Shown: positions 14,289 through 22,277 of the stretch, piece after piece
Layout of the letters: every line of letters begins with the position of its first letter
Numbering within the stretch: position 1 is the stretch's first letter
From: Fimenecus sp045631225
GTDB taxonomy: Bacteria > Bacillota > Clostridia > Oscillospirales > Acutalibacteraceae
Assembly: GCA_045631225.1 (NCBI GenBank)
Contig: JAZQUG010000041.1
Span: 1-40,337 of the forward strand
Length of the DNA stretch: 40,337 nucleotides
Direction: 5' to 3'
Translations under genes and position numbers: made by a program
Notes under the pieces: generated by a model
What the model was told of the DNA's origin: nothing
Database searches by the model: none
The model's input: the letters and a program-made list of their open reading frames with translations, nothing else

Positions 14289-15032
14289 ATGCCACTTGTA
14301 TTAGCACACAGAGGAGCAAATAAGGTTGCTCCACAGAATACGATTCCTGCATTCCGAAAAGCTATTGAATTCAATGCAGATGGTCTTGAAACAGATGTTC
14401 ATTTATCAAAAGACGGTCATATTGTGATTTGCCATAACTATACTATTGATGAAACATCAAATGGTGTTGGCAGAGTTGATGAAATGACTCTTGCTGAGCT
14501 TAAGGGATATGATTTCGGTTCATATTTCGGTGATGAGTTCAGGGGCGTTTCATTACCGACTTTACCTGAACTTCTTGATTTAACAAAGACAATGAAGTTA
14601 ATTAATATTGAAATAAAACCTCCTCAGAAGGATTGTGACCTTGTTAAAAGAGTTGTTGAAACAATTCATGAATATGGTATTGTGGAAAACTCAATTGTGT
14701 CATGTTTCGACCCTGAATGTATCCGTCTTGTTAAAGAAATTGACAGTAACGTTAAAACAGGACTTTTATATGAAGACGATAAATTAGGAAACGAGATTAT
14801 GACGTTTGGTGTCGCAAAATTTTGTGAACAGCTTAATGCAAACGCTGCACATCCTCACAGAAAGCTTATTACACAGAAAGAGGTTATGGAACTGCATAAC
14901 TTAGGAATTGCTGTAAATCCGTGGACTGTCAATAAGGAAGAGGAGATAGTCAGATTTACAAAATGGGGCTGTGATGCTCTCATTTCTGATGTTCCCGATT
15001 ATTGCAGAAAGGTATTGGAGGACATAATATGA
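14289..15032 (+). CDS. Glycerophosphodiester phosphodiesterase (GDPD)
   Basis: Hydrolyses glycerophosphodiesters to glycerol-3-phosphate and an alcohol; 247 residues, cytoplasmic (no signal peptide). The catalytic His in LAHRGANKVAPQNT, the metal-binding pair in GLETDVHLSKDG, the second His in HNYTIDETSNG, and NIEIKPP plus WTVNKEEE are standard GDPD motifs. AAGGAGG lies 8 bases upstream. Its stop overlaps the GH20 start (ATGA), so the two proteins are made together. With a hexosaminidase and a sodium/phosphate transporter downstream, a role in recycling of wall-, teichoic-acid- or phospholipid-derived glycerophosphate is a reasonable inference. Confidence 0.93.
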   Translation: MPLVLAHRGANKVAPQNTIPAFRKAIEFNADGLETDVHLSKDGHIVICHNYTIDETSNGVGRVDEMTLAELKGYDFGSYFGDEFRGVSLPTLPELLDLTKTMKLINIEIKPPQKDCDLVKRVVETIHEYGIVENSIVSCFDPECIRLVKEIDSNVKTGLLYEDDKLGNEIMTFGVAKFCEQLNANAAHPHRKLITQKEVMELHNLGIAVNPWTVNKEEEIVRFTKWGCDALISDVPDYCRKVLEDII

Positions 15033-16612
15033 GTGCACCAAAATACAGTATTATTCCGAAACCGCAAAAATATGATGTTTCAGAAGGTGCATTTACCGTA
15101 ACTTCAGAAACTGAAGTTTTATGCTATCCTGAATTTATAAAAGCAGGAAAGTACCTTTCAAATTTTCTCAAAACAAAAAAAGATACAGGTAACGGCTCAA
15201 TTAAATTTATTAAGGATGAAAAAATTCCTAAAGAGGGCTATAAGCTGAGAGTTACCACTGAGGGAATTGAAGTTTCATCCTCTGATGAAAACGGTGCTTT
15301 TTATGGTGCAGTAACACTCAGAATAATGATTATGCAGTCAAAAACATCAAGTGGTGTGGCTGCTGTTAATTGCTCATACATATATGATTATCCGAAATAC
15401 TCTTATCGTGGAGGAATGATGGATGAAGCGCGTCATTTCTATGGTGTAGAGGCTGTTAAAAAGACTCTGGATAATATGGCACTTCTCAAGCTCAATAAAT
15501 TCCATTGGCATCTTTGTGATGACCAGGGATACAGAATTGAAAGTGAAGTTTTTCCTTTGCTTAATGAGATTTCAAGTAAGAGACAGTATGAGCTGCTCGG
15601 CGGTGCTGAAATATTAAGCAAGGCGGGAATAGAAAAAGGCGGAGATGAATATTTCCGTTATTATAAAAAAGATGAAATCCGAGAAATTGTGGAATATGCA
15701 AAAAATCTTTGCATTGACATAATTCCTGAAATTGACTTACCGGGTCATACCGTTGCAATGCTTGCTGCTTATCCTGAGCTTTCTTGCTTAAAAGAGAGCT
15801 ATGAGGTATTTTGTGAGAATGGTGTTACAAAGGATATTCTTTGTGCAGGTCAGGAAGAAACATATGACTTTGTTGAAAAGCTTTTAACTGAAGTCTGTGA
15901 GCTTTTCCCGTATAAATACTTCCATATGGGTGGCGACGAGGCGATAAAAGGTCACGGAATCTGGGAAAAAGAGTGTCCTGTTTGTCAGGCAAAAATGAAA
16001 GAGCTCGGTATTAAAAAGGGTAAGGAATTACAGGTTTATTTCAATAACCGTGTTAATGATATTCTTAAAAAATTAGGTAAAACAAGTATCGAATGGAATG
16101 ACGGTATCGGTGAAAATACTGCTTCAGACATAGTCGGTCATTACTGGCTGTTCCGTACTCCGTCCTGGATAAAATCAGAGAATAAAAAACGTAAGTTTAT
16201 CGTTTCAACTTGTCCTGCGTTGTATTTCGATTATTCATATGCAATGACACCGCTTAAAAAGGTATATAAGTTTGATGTGGTAAAATCAGGCTTTATCAAC
16301 GAGTCTAATGTGATGGGCATTGAGTTTGAATCCTGGTCAGAGTGGATAGATACGTATGATGCATGGGAATTTTCAGTTTATCCGAGAATTTTTGCTTTTG
16401 CAGAGGTTGCCTGGACACAGGATAAATTCAGAAACTATAAAGATTTTTATAAACGACTCGATTTCTTCAAGATGTATATGAAATCCAGAAACATCAATTA
16501 CTCAAGAATTGAGAAAAAACTGTGGTTTAAGGTGAAAAACAAAACAGTTTTCCATCTTGGTAATCGTGGTGCTGAGTTTAAATACAATGAGAAGTTAAAG
16601 ATGGAAGAATAA
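15029..16612 (+). CDS. Glycoside hydrolase family 20 (beta-N-acetylhexosaminidase)
   Basis: A 527-residue enzyme releasing terminal N-acetylhexosamines. The N-terminal GH20b domain (about 1-115) is followed by the TIM barrel beginning YRGGMMDEARHFYG; substrate-binding residues are in KFHWHLCDDQGYRIES and EIDLPGHT, and the catalytic Asp303-Glu304 pair is in HMGGDEA. Trp-rich segments WNDG and WSEW line the sugar site. No signal peptide or anchor, so it is probably cytoplasmic and acts on imported sugars. ATG 15029 is chosen: GGAGG lies 7-11 bases upstream, and it overlaps the GDPD stop. A divergent member compared with secreted enzymes; the exact substrate (chitobiose, gangliosides, muropeptides) is unknown. 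Confidence 0.9.
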   Translation: MSAPKYSIIPKPQKYDVSEGAFTVTSETEVLCYPEFIKAGKYLSNFLKTKKDTGNGSIKFIKDEKIPKEGYKLRVTTEGIEVSSSDENGAFYGAVTLRIMIMQSKTSSGVAAVNCSYIYDYPKYSYRGGMMDEARHFYGVEAVKKTLDNMALLKLNKFHWHLCDDQGYRIESEVFPLLNEISSKRQYELLGGAEILSKAGIEKGGDEYFRYYKKDEIREIVEYAKNLCIDIIPEIDLPGHTVAMLAAYPELSCLKESYEVFCENGVTKDILCAGQEETYDFVEKLLTEVCELFPYKYFHMGGDEAIKGHGIWEKECPVCQAKMKELGIKKGKELQVYFNNRVNDILKKLGKTSIEWNDGIGENTASDIVGHYWLFRTPSWIKSENKKRKFIVSTCPALYFDYSYAMTPLKKVYKFDVVKSGFINESNVMGIEFESWSEWIDTYDAWEFSVYPRIFAFAEVAWTQDKFRNYKDFYKRLDFFKMYMKSRNINYSRIEKKLWFKVKNKTVFHLGNRGAEFKYNEKLKMEE

Positions 16613-16625
16613 GGAGTGTGATGTT

Positions 16626-18284
16626 ATGGACATAATGAATATATTGTCATTTTTTACAGGTATAGGTTTATTTCTTTATGGCATAGATGCCATGGGTCAG
16701 GGTCTTGAATACGCAGCCGGTTCTAAAATGAAAAAGATTCTTGGTGCATTGACAAAAAACAGATTTTTAGCAGTTATTATGGGTGCTTTGGTAACAGCAC
16801 TTATTCAAAGCTCATCTGCAACTACAGTTATGGTTGTCGGTTTTGTTAATGCAGGTCTTATGAATCTTGCACAGGCTATCGGCGTTATTATGGGTGCTAA
16901 TATCGGTACAACCGTTACCAGTGTGCTCATAGCAATGGATTTAGGTATGATTGCTCCTGTTGCATTGCTTCTTGGTGTTTTCGGGATGCTTTTCAGTAAA
17001 AAAGACATAATAAAGCATATCGGACAAACCATTGCAGGCTTTGGTATGCTTTTTGTGGGTATGGAGCTGATGGCTTACGGTATGGCACCGTTAGGTGAGT
17101 CTGAAGTATTCACATACTTTATGACAAACTTCAGCAATCCTATAGTCGGTGTTCTTATTGGTCTTGTTCTTACTGCGATTATTCAGAGCTCATCTGCAAG
17201 TATCGGTATTTTACAGGCACTTGCTCTTCAGGGGCTTGTACCAATCAATTTTGCAGTTTATATTCTTTTAGGACAGAATATAGGTACTTGTGTTACGGCA
17301 CTTCTTTCTGCAGCAGGTTCAAAAACAAATTCCAAAAGAACAGCTGTTATGCATTTGCTCTTTAACGTTGTAGGTACAATCATTTTCTTGCTTATTACTG
17401 CATTTACACCTTATACAACACTTCTTGAAAGTATAAGTGATAATGTTTCAGCACAGATTTCAGCAGCTCATATAATATTTAATGTTGTTAATACAATTAT
17501 TCTCTTCCCATTTGCAAATCTTATTATAAAAGCTGCTTGTATTCTCGTTCCTGATAAAGAGCCTGAGGATTCTAAGCTTGAATTCAAGTTCTATGACGAA
17601 AAGCTTCTTGCAACACCTCCTGTTGCTGTTGAACAGATTGGTAAGGAAGTTGTCAGAATGGCTCAGCTTGCAAGAGATAATTTTGACAGAGCTGCAGTTG
17701 CCCTTATAAATAATGACACATCAAAAGCAGAAAAGATTGAGTCTGTTGAAGAGGTTATTAACTTCCTGAATCACGGTATTACAAGACATCTTGTTAAGAT
17801 TAATGCCCTTGATCTGGACTATACGGACGCTAAATATATCGGTCGTCTTTTCCATGTTGTAAACGATATTGAGCGTATCGGTGACCACGCTGTAAACTTA
17901 AGTGAAGCAATGGTTGTGCGTAATAATGAAAAGCTTGCAATTTCAGATGAAGCTGTTGCTGAGCTTGAAACAATGCGTAAATGTGTTATTGAGCTTCTCA
18001 GTGCATCGATTTCAGCATTTGAAAAACAGGAATTGACTCTTGAAGAAGCAAAGAATATCGAAACACTTGAAACTGTTTCCGATAATCTGAAAATCAAATA
18101 TCAGGATGCACATCTTCGTCGTCTTAACGAGGAGCATTGCGAAACTCGTGCAGGTATGATGTTTGTGAACACTCTTATTGACTTTGAACGTGTTGGTGAC
18201 CATGCTAAAAACATTGCTTTTGCGGTTAAAAAGAAGCCTGAAAAACGTGCAAAGCCATATGAATCAATCGTTAATTCATACTGA
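16626..18284 (+). CDS. Na/Pi cotransporter family protein with C-terminal PhoU-like domain
   Basis: A 552-residue sodium-coupled phosphate carrier. Two inverted repeats each contain the family QSSSA signature: TALIQSSSATTVMVVGFVNAG near residue 60 and TAIIQSSSASIGILQALAL near residue 190, together with GANIGTTVT and GQNIGTCVT. After about nine helices the protein has a cytoplasmic PhoU-like four-helix domain (about 340-545) with ERIGDHAVN and ERVGDHAKN, which bind metal in PhoU. AAGGAGTG precedes the ATG. Third gene of the operon, where it could import phosphate or export it after glycerophosphodiester breakdown. The sodium gradient needed might be supplied by the decarboxylase pump in this same window. 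Confidence 0.92.
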   Translation: MDIMNILSFFTGIGLFLYGIDAMGQGLEYAAGSKMKKILGALTKNRFLAVIMGALVTALIQSSSATTVMVVGFVNAGLMNLAQAIGVIMGANIGTTVTSVLIAMDLGMIAPVALLLGVFGMLFSKKDIIKHIGQTIAGFGMLFVGMELMAYGMAPLGESEVFTYFMTNFSNPIVGVLIGLVLTAIIQSSSASIGILQALALQGLVPINFAVYILLGQNIGTCVTALLSAAGSKTNSKRTAVMHLLFNVVGTIIFLLITAFTPYTTLLESISDNVSAQISAAHIIFNVVNTIILFPFANLIIKAACILVPDKEPEDSKLEFKFYDEKLLATPPVAVEQIGKEVVRMAQLARDNFDRAAVALINNDTSKAEKIESVEEVINFLNHGITRHLVKINALDLDYTDAKYIGRLFHVVNDIERIGDHAVNLSEAMVVRNNEKLAISDEAVAELETMRKCVIELLSASISAFEKQELTLEEAKNIETLETVSDNLKIKYQDAHLRRLNEEHCETRAGMMFVNTLIDFERVGDHAKNIAFAVKKKPEKRAKPYESIVNSY

Positions 18285-18297
18285 TATAAATAAAAAT

Positions 18298-18328
18298 AAT
18301 GGGAGCCGTCTGACTCCCATTTATTTTT
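18298..18328. terminator. Bidirectional intrinsic terminator
   Basis: Stem AATGGGAG/CTCCCATT with an 8-base loop; T-rich on the plus side and A-rich upstream, so it ends both the Na/Pi operon and the convergent phosphatase gene. Confidence 0.8.
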
Positions 18329-18779
18329 TGCTTATCAAATATTCAAATAATTTGTTGCACCCCAAATTAACATCATTGTATGTTGTCCTGAAATCTCTTG
18401 TGTACCAAGGGTCAGCAACGTCACGGTCCTGATGGGCAAAGGTCAATAATTTACGGATTTTGTTATCCTTGTCATAACCGATAATCCGATTGATATTTCT
18501 CATATTTGCACTGTCCATTCCGATTATGAAATCGTATTTTTCATAGTCGGATTTTTTTAGTTGAACAGCCTGTCTTTTAGTATAGGGGATACCCATTTCA
18601 TCAAGAATCTGCTTTGTACCCCAATGAGTATCACTTCCGATTTCCTCGGTGCTTGTGGCACTTGAGCAGATAGAGAAATCATTTTCCAATCCATTATTTT
18701 TAACAATATCCTTCATCACAAATTCAGCCATAGTTGAACGGCAGATATTTCCGTGACAAACAAACATAATTTTAATCAT
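18321..18779 (-). CDS. Low molecular weight protein-tyrosine phosphatase
   Basis: A 152-residue phosphatase with the active-site loop C8-HGNICR-S (C8, R14) at the N-terminus and the general acid D123 in DPWYTRDF. Length is normal for this class. The open frame extends upstream into the PFL gene, but ATG 18779 is preferred because the family begins directly before the catalytic loop, with GGTGATT ahead of it. It follows the PFL-family gene by 13 bp and is probably last in the ACT - PFL - phosphatase transcript. Bacterial members often control tyrosine-kinase-regulated exopolysaccharide or stress proteins; no kinase is visible here. Confidence 0.93.
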   Translation of the reverse strand: MIKIMFVCHGNICRSTMAEFVMKDIVKNNGLENDFSICSSATSTEEIGSDTHWGTKQILDEMGIPYTKRQAVQLKKSDYEKYDFIIGMDSANMRNINRIIGYDKDNKIRKLLTFAHQDRDVADPWYTRDFRTTYNDVNLGCNKLFEYLISKK

Positions 18780-18792
18780 ATAATCACCGTGA

Positions 18793-20148
18793 TTAGTTTT
18801 TAAGACTCTGTAACGGTGCAGGGATTCGACCGCCACGGTTAATGAATTTAGCAGGGGATGCAGTGTTTAATCTCATAACAGGACCATATCCTAAAAGTCC
18901 GCCGAAATTAAGTGTATCACCGATATTTTTACCGATAGCAGGAATAAGTCTTACTGCAGTTGTCTTTGAGTTTACCATACCGATTGCAGCTTCGTCAGCA
19001 ATAATACCTGAAAGCACCTCTGCAGTTGTGTCACCGGGCACAATAATCATATCAAGACCAACAGAGCATACACAAGTCATTGCTTCAAGCTTTTCAATAG
19101 TCAATGCACCGCTTGTAGCAGCAGCAATCATACCTGCATCTTCTGAAACAGGAATAAATGCACCTGAAAGTCCGCCAACGTGTGAGGAAGCCATAACGCC
19201 ACCTTTTTTAACAGCATCGTTAAGAAGAGCAAGACAAGCAGTTGTACCGTGAGCACCACATTGTTCAAGTCCCATTTCCTCAAGAATATATGCAACCGAG
19301 TCACCGATTGCAGGAGTCGGTGCTAATGATAAGTCAACAATTCCAAACGGAACATCGAGTCTTTTTGATGCCTCACAAGCAACAAGCTGACCCATTCTTG
19401 TAATCTTAAATGCAGTACGCTTAACCATATCTGCAATTTCAGTAATGTTAGCATCAGGAATTTTTGAAATTGCTGAACGGACAACACCGGGACCTGATAC
19501 ACCAACATTGATTACGCAGTCAGGCTCACCGACACCGTGAAAAGCACCTGCCATAAACGGGTTGTCCTCAGGAGCGTTACAGAAAACAACAAGCTTAGCA
19601 GGACCGATACAGCCTTTGTTTGCAGTCACCTCTGCAGACTCTTTAATAATCTGACCCATAAGCTTTACAGCATCCATATTGATACCTGCTTTTGTTGAAC
19701 CGATATTAACTGATGAACAGATGTGGTCTGTCACATCAAGTGCCTCAGGAATACTTCGGATAAGTGCTTCATCACCGGCAGCAAAGCCTTTTTGTACAAG
19801 TGCAGAATAACCACCGATAAAGTTGACACCAACAGTCTGTGCTACTCTTTCAAGTGTTTTTGCATATAAAACAGGGTCACCCTTGCCTGATGCCAATATC
19901 ATTGAAATCGGTGTAACAGAAATTCTTTTATTGATAATAGGAATACCGTATTCCTTTTCAATATCTTCACCTGTTTTTACAAGGTTTTCTGCCTTTCTTG
20001 TCATCTTTTCATAGATTTTGTCACAAGTTGATTTTGCATCACCTGTGCAACAATCAAGAAGTGAAATACCCATTGTAATTGTTCTGATGTCAAGATTTTC
20101 ATCCTGAATCATATTAATTGTTTCAAGTATATCGTGTGTATTAATCAT
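18793..20148 (-). CDS. PFL family protein (DUF711/UPF0210)
   Basis: A 451-residue cytoplasmic protein distantly related to pyruvate formate-lyase. It starts with DILETINMIQDENLDIRTITMGISLLDC, and contains GNK-type segments TPISMILASGKGDPV, NVGVSGPGVVRSAI, CGAHGTTACLALLNDAVKKGG and a closing NRGGRIPAPLQSL, all typical of DUF711. No glycyl-radical motif is seen, so it is not an active PFL by sequence. The gene sits 14 bp after an ACT-domain gene, a pairing that is conserved across many Firmicutes and archaea, implying that the ACT protein binds a ligand that controls this one. Biochemical function remains unknown. Confidence 0.93.
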   Translation of the reverse strand: MINTHDILETINMIQDENLDIRTITMGISLLDCCTGDAKSTCDKIYEKMTRKAENLVKTGEDIEKEYGIPIINKRISVTPISMILASGKGDPVLYAKTLERVAQTVGVNFIGGYSALVQKGFAAGDEALIRSIPEALDVTDHICSSVNIGSTKAGINMDAVKLMGQIIKESAEVTANKGCIGPAKLVVFCNAPEDNPFMAGAFHGVGEPDCVINVGVSGPGVVRSAISKIPDANITEIADMVKRTAFKITRMGQLVACEASKRLDVPFGIVDLSLAPTPAIGDSVAYILEEMGLEQCGAHGTTACLALLNDAVKKGGVMASSHVGGLSGAFIPVSEDAGMIAAATSGALTIEKLEAMTCVCSVGLDMIIVPGDTTAEVLSGIIADEAAIGMVNSKTTAVRLIPAIGKNIGDTLNFGGLLGYGPVMRLNTASPAKFINRGGRIPAPLQSLKN

Positions 20149-20162
20149 TTTTATACCTCAAA

Positions 20163-20432
20163 TCAGATTCTGTGCATAGAATTGAAAATATCTTCGTGCA
20201 TAACGTGAATTGAAAGTGACATTTCATTACCGATTGCAGTAACCTTGTCTGAAAATTCAGTAAACGGAACAGTTGATCTTTCTAAATCAACAAGCATAAT
20301 CATACAGAACATATCCTGTAAAATTGACTGTGAAACTTCAATAACATTAACGCTGTTTTCAGCACAAACGCCTGAAACCTTAGCAAGAATACCGACCATA
20401 TCTTTACCTACGACAGTGATTATACCTCTCAT
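20163..20432 (-). CDS. ACT-domain protein (UPF0237 family)
   Basis: An 89-residue single ACT domain, MRGIITVVGKDMVGILAKVSGVCAENSVNVIE followed by the strand SILQDMFCMIMLVDL. The glycine-rich GKDMVGIL turn and the ferredoxin-like beta-alpha-beta order are clear. Such stand-alone domains bind amino acids or small ligands and regulate partners. ATG 20432 has GGAGG 8 bases upstream; a GTG/ATG five codons earlier would overlap the ribosome-binding site. First gene of the ACT - PFL pair. Confidence 0.92.
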   Translation of the reverse strand: MRGIITVVGKDMVGILAKVSGVCAENSVNVIEVSQSILQDMFCMIMLVDLERSTVPFTEFSDKVTAIGNEMSLSIHVMHEDIFNSMHRI

Positions 20433-20462
20433 TGTGTGTACCTCCAAAAATAAATTGATAAC

Positions 20463-20491
20463 ATTTTAACACAAATATGAAAAAAAGTGAA
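20463..20491 (-). promoter_or_regulatory. Likely extended -10 promoter of the ACT/PFL operon
   Basis: Minus strand TTCACT (20486-20491), 17 bp, TAAAAT (20463-20468) preceded by TGT. Confidence 0.5.
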
Positions 20492-20511
20492 TAACTTTAT
20501 TTAAAATATTA

Positions 20512-20541
20512 TTGAAATAATATACGAAAATGTAGTAAAAT
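20512..20541 (+). promoter_or_regulatory. Likely sigmaA promoter of the PHP - ispE - oxidoreductase operon
   Basis: TTGAAA (20512-20517), 18 bp, TAAAAT (20536-20541). The ribosome-binding site GGAGG (20556-20560) can fold on the CCTCT just after it (TGT loop), which may restrain translation of the first gene. Confidence 0.55.
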
Positions 20542-20569
20542 ATTTACATAAATTTGGAGGTGTCCTCTT

Positions 20570-21394
20570 ATGTACAAGAATATTGTGGATTTACACGTTC
20601 ATACTGATAATTCCTTTGACGGAAATCATTCTGCAACTCATTTTTGTGAAAGAGCAGAGTTTATGGATTTAAGAGCAATTGCTTTTACTGACCATTGTGA
20701 GGTTGACCAGTTCAGAGGAGATTCAGCATACGAAAAACGTATTTTTCAGGCTTTTTTTGAAATTTCAAAGGTCCGTTCTGCATTTCGCGGAAAGCTTCTC
20801 GTTCTTAATGGTATCGAGCTGGGACAACCTGTATATGATGTGGAAATTGCAAACGGGATTGTAAAGAGACACGACTATGACCAGATTATCGGTTCGGTTC
20901 ATAATCTTCGTGGCGGAGAAGATTTTTATTTTATGGAAAATCTTTCACTTGATGAGGCAGAAAAGCTTCTGAAAGAGTATTTTAAGGAAATAATAAATAT
21001 GCTCGAGTGGGGCAATTTTGATATTCTTGCTCATCTGACGTATCCGTTAAGATATTTTTATTCAAAATCAAATCTTGATATAGATTTGAATAAATTCAGG
21101 AATCAGATTGATGAAATTCTTTTGAGAACAGCAAAAACAGGAAAGGCACTTGAAATTAATACGGCAGCACTTCGTCAGCCGCTCAATAAATTATCTCCTG
21201 AGGTTGATGTTTTAAAACGATTCAAGGAGCTTGGAGGTAAATATGTTTCAGTAGGCTCGGATGCTCATTATGCAGAGCATCTGGCTTGTGATATTGATAT
21301 GGCGTACAGAGCAGCATTGGAAGCGGGATTTGATAGCATCACATTTTTCCAGAAGCGTACTCCTATGCAGATGAAAATTGAAATGGAGGATTAA
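20570..21394 (+). CDS. PHP-domain phosphatase, histidinol-phosphatase (HisK) type
   Basis: A 274-residue metal-dependent phosphoesterase. The PHP motifs are all visible: DLHVHTDNSFDGNH near the N-terminus, AFTDHCE at about 38-44, GIELGQP at about 83, IIGSVHNLRG at about 107, LAHLTYP at about 147 and the closing GSDAHYAEHL. These supply the trinuclear metal site of HisJ/HisK-type enzymes. No other his gene is nearby, so the substrate could be histidinol phosphate or another small phosphomonoester. It is 2 bp before ispE and probably co-transcribed with it. Confidence 0.85.
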   Translation: MYKNIVDLHVHTDNSFDGNHSATHFCERAEFMDLRAIAFTDHCEVDQFRGDSAYEKRIFQAFFEISKVRSAFRGKLLVLNGIELGQPVYDVEIANGIVKRHDYDQIIGSVHNLRGGEDFYFMENLSLDEAEKLLKEYFKEIINMLEWGNFDILAHLTYPLRYFYSKSNLDIDLNKFRNQIDEILLRTAKTGKALEINTAALRQPLNKLSPEVDVLKRFKELGGKYVSVGSDAHYAEHLACDIDMAYRAALEAGFDSITFFQKRTPMQMKIEMED

Positions 21395-21396
21395 TT

Positions 21397-22260
21397 ATGA
21401 AGGTAAAGGTTGCAGCTAAAATTAATTTAATGCTCGATATACTGAAAAAGCTCGATAATGGTTATCATTCACTGTTTATGGTAATGCAGTCAGTTGATTT
21501 GTTTGACACTATAGTTGTTGAAAAAAATGAAGAGAACAAAATTATAATTAAATGTGATACAGAAGGTGTTCCTTGTAACGAAAAAAACATTGTTTATAAA
21601 TGTGCAACAGCATTTTTTGATGCACTTTCAATTGACGACAGAGGAATAACAATCGTAATCGAAAAAAATATTCCTATGGCAGCAGGAACAGCAGGCGGAA
21701 GTGCAGACGGTGCAGGTGTTTTGTATTGCTTAAATAAACTTTATAATACAAATCTTTCACAAAAAGAGCTTTGTGAAATCGGCGGAAAAGTCGGTGCTGA
21801 CATTCCGTTCTGTCTTGTTGGCGGAACTGCAATAACACTTGGCACAGGTACAATAGTTGCACCTGTTAAGGATTTACCTGATTGTTATATTGTTCTTTGT
21901 AAACCTGGGCAGGATGTTTCTACTCCGGAAGCATATGCACAGTTTGATGAGCTGTCCCGTGTCCGTCATCTTGACAGAATTTCAATGGTTGATGCTATGG
22001 CTTCAGGTGACTTTGATAAAATCTGCAGCTTGTGTGGGAACGTGTTTGAACAGGCTGTTGAAGTACCGAAACGACCTCATATTAAAGGCGTTATGAGAAA
22101 GTCAGGTTCAGATGCTTGTGTTATGACCGGCAGCGGACCGACAGTATTTGGTATTTTCAGTGATAAAGAAAAAGCAGAAGACGCATTTAATAAATTGTCA
22201 AAGAAATATGAAAATGTTTATCTTTGTAAGCCTGTAAGTCAGGGCGTTACAGAGATATAA
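21397..22260 (+). CDS. ispE: 4-diphosphocytidyl-2-C-methyl-D-erythritol kinase
   Basis: Phosphorylates CDP-ME in the non-mevalonate (MEP) isoprenoid pathway; 287 residues, GHMP kinase fold. Catalytic Lys8 in AAKINLMLD and Asp135 in VGADIPFCLVGGTA are present, with the ATP-binding glycine loop PMAAGTAGGSADGAG at 93-107 and the C-terminal MTGSGPTVFG motif. Length is standard. It follows the PHP gene by 2 bp and precedes the FAD oxidoreductase of geranylgeranyl-reductase type by 17 bp, which gives a plausible isoprenoid link between the two. Confidence 0.95.
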   Translation: MKVKVAAKINLMLDILKKLDNGYHSLFMVMQSVDLFDTIVVEKNEENKIIIKCDTEGVPCNEKNIVYKCATAFFDALSIDDRGITIVIEKNIPMAAGTAGGSADGAGVLYCLNKLYNTNLSQKELCEIGGKVGADIPFCLVGGTAITLGTGTIVAPVKDLPDCYIVLCKPGQDVSTPEAYAQFDELSRVRHLDRISMVDAMASGDFDKICSLCGNVFEQAVEVPKRPHIKGVMRKSGSDACVMTGSGPTVFGIFSDKEKAEDAFNKLSKKYENVYLCKPVSQGVTEI

Positions 22261-22277
22261 AAGGGAGAAGGATTATT

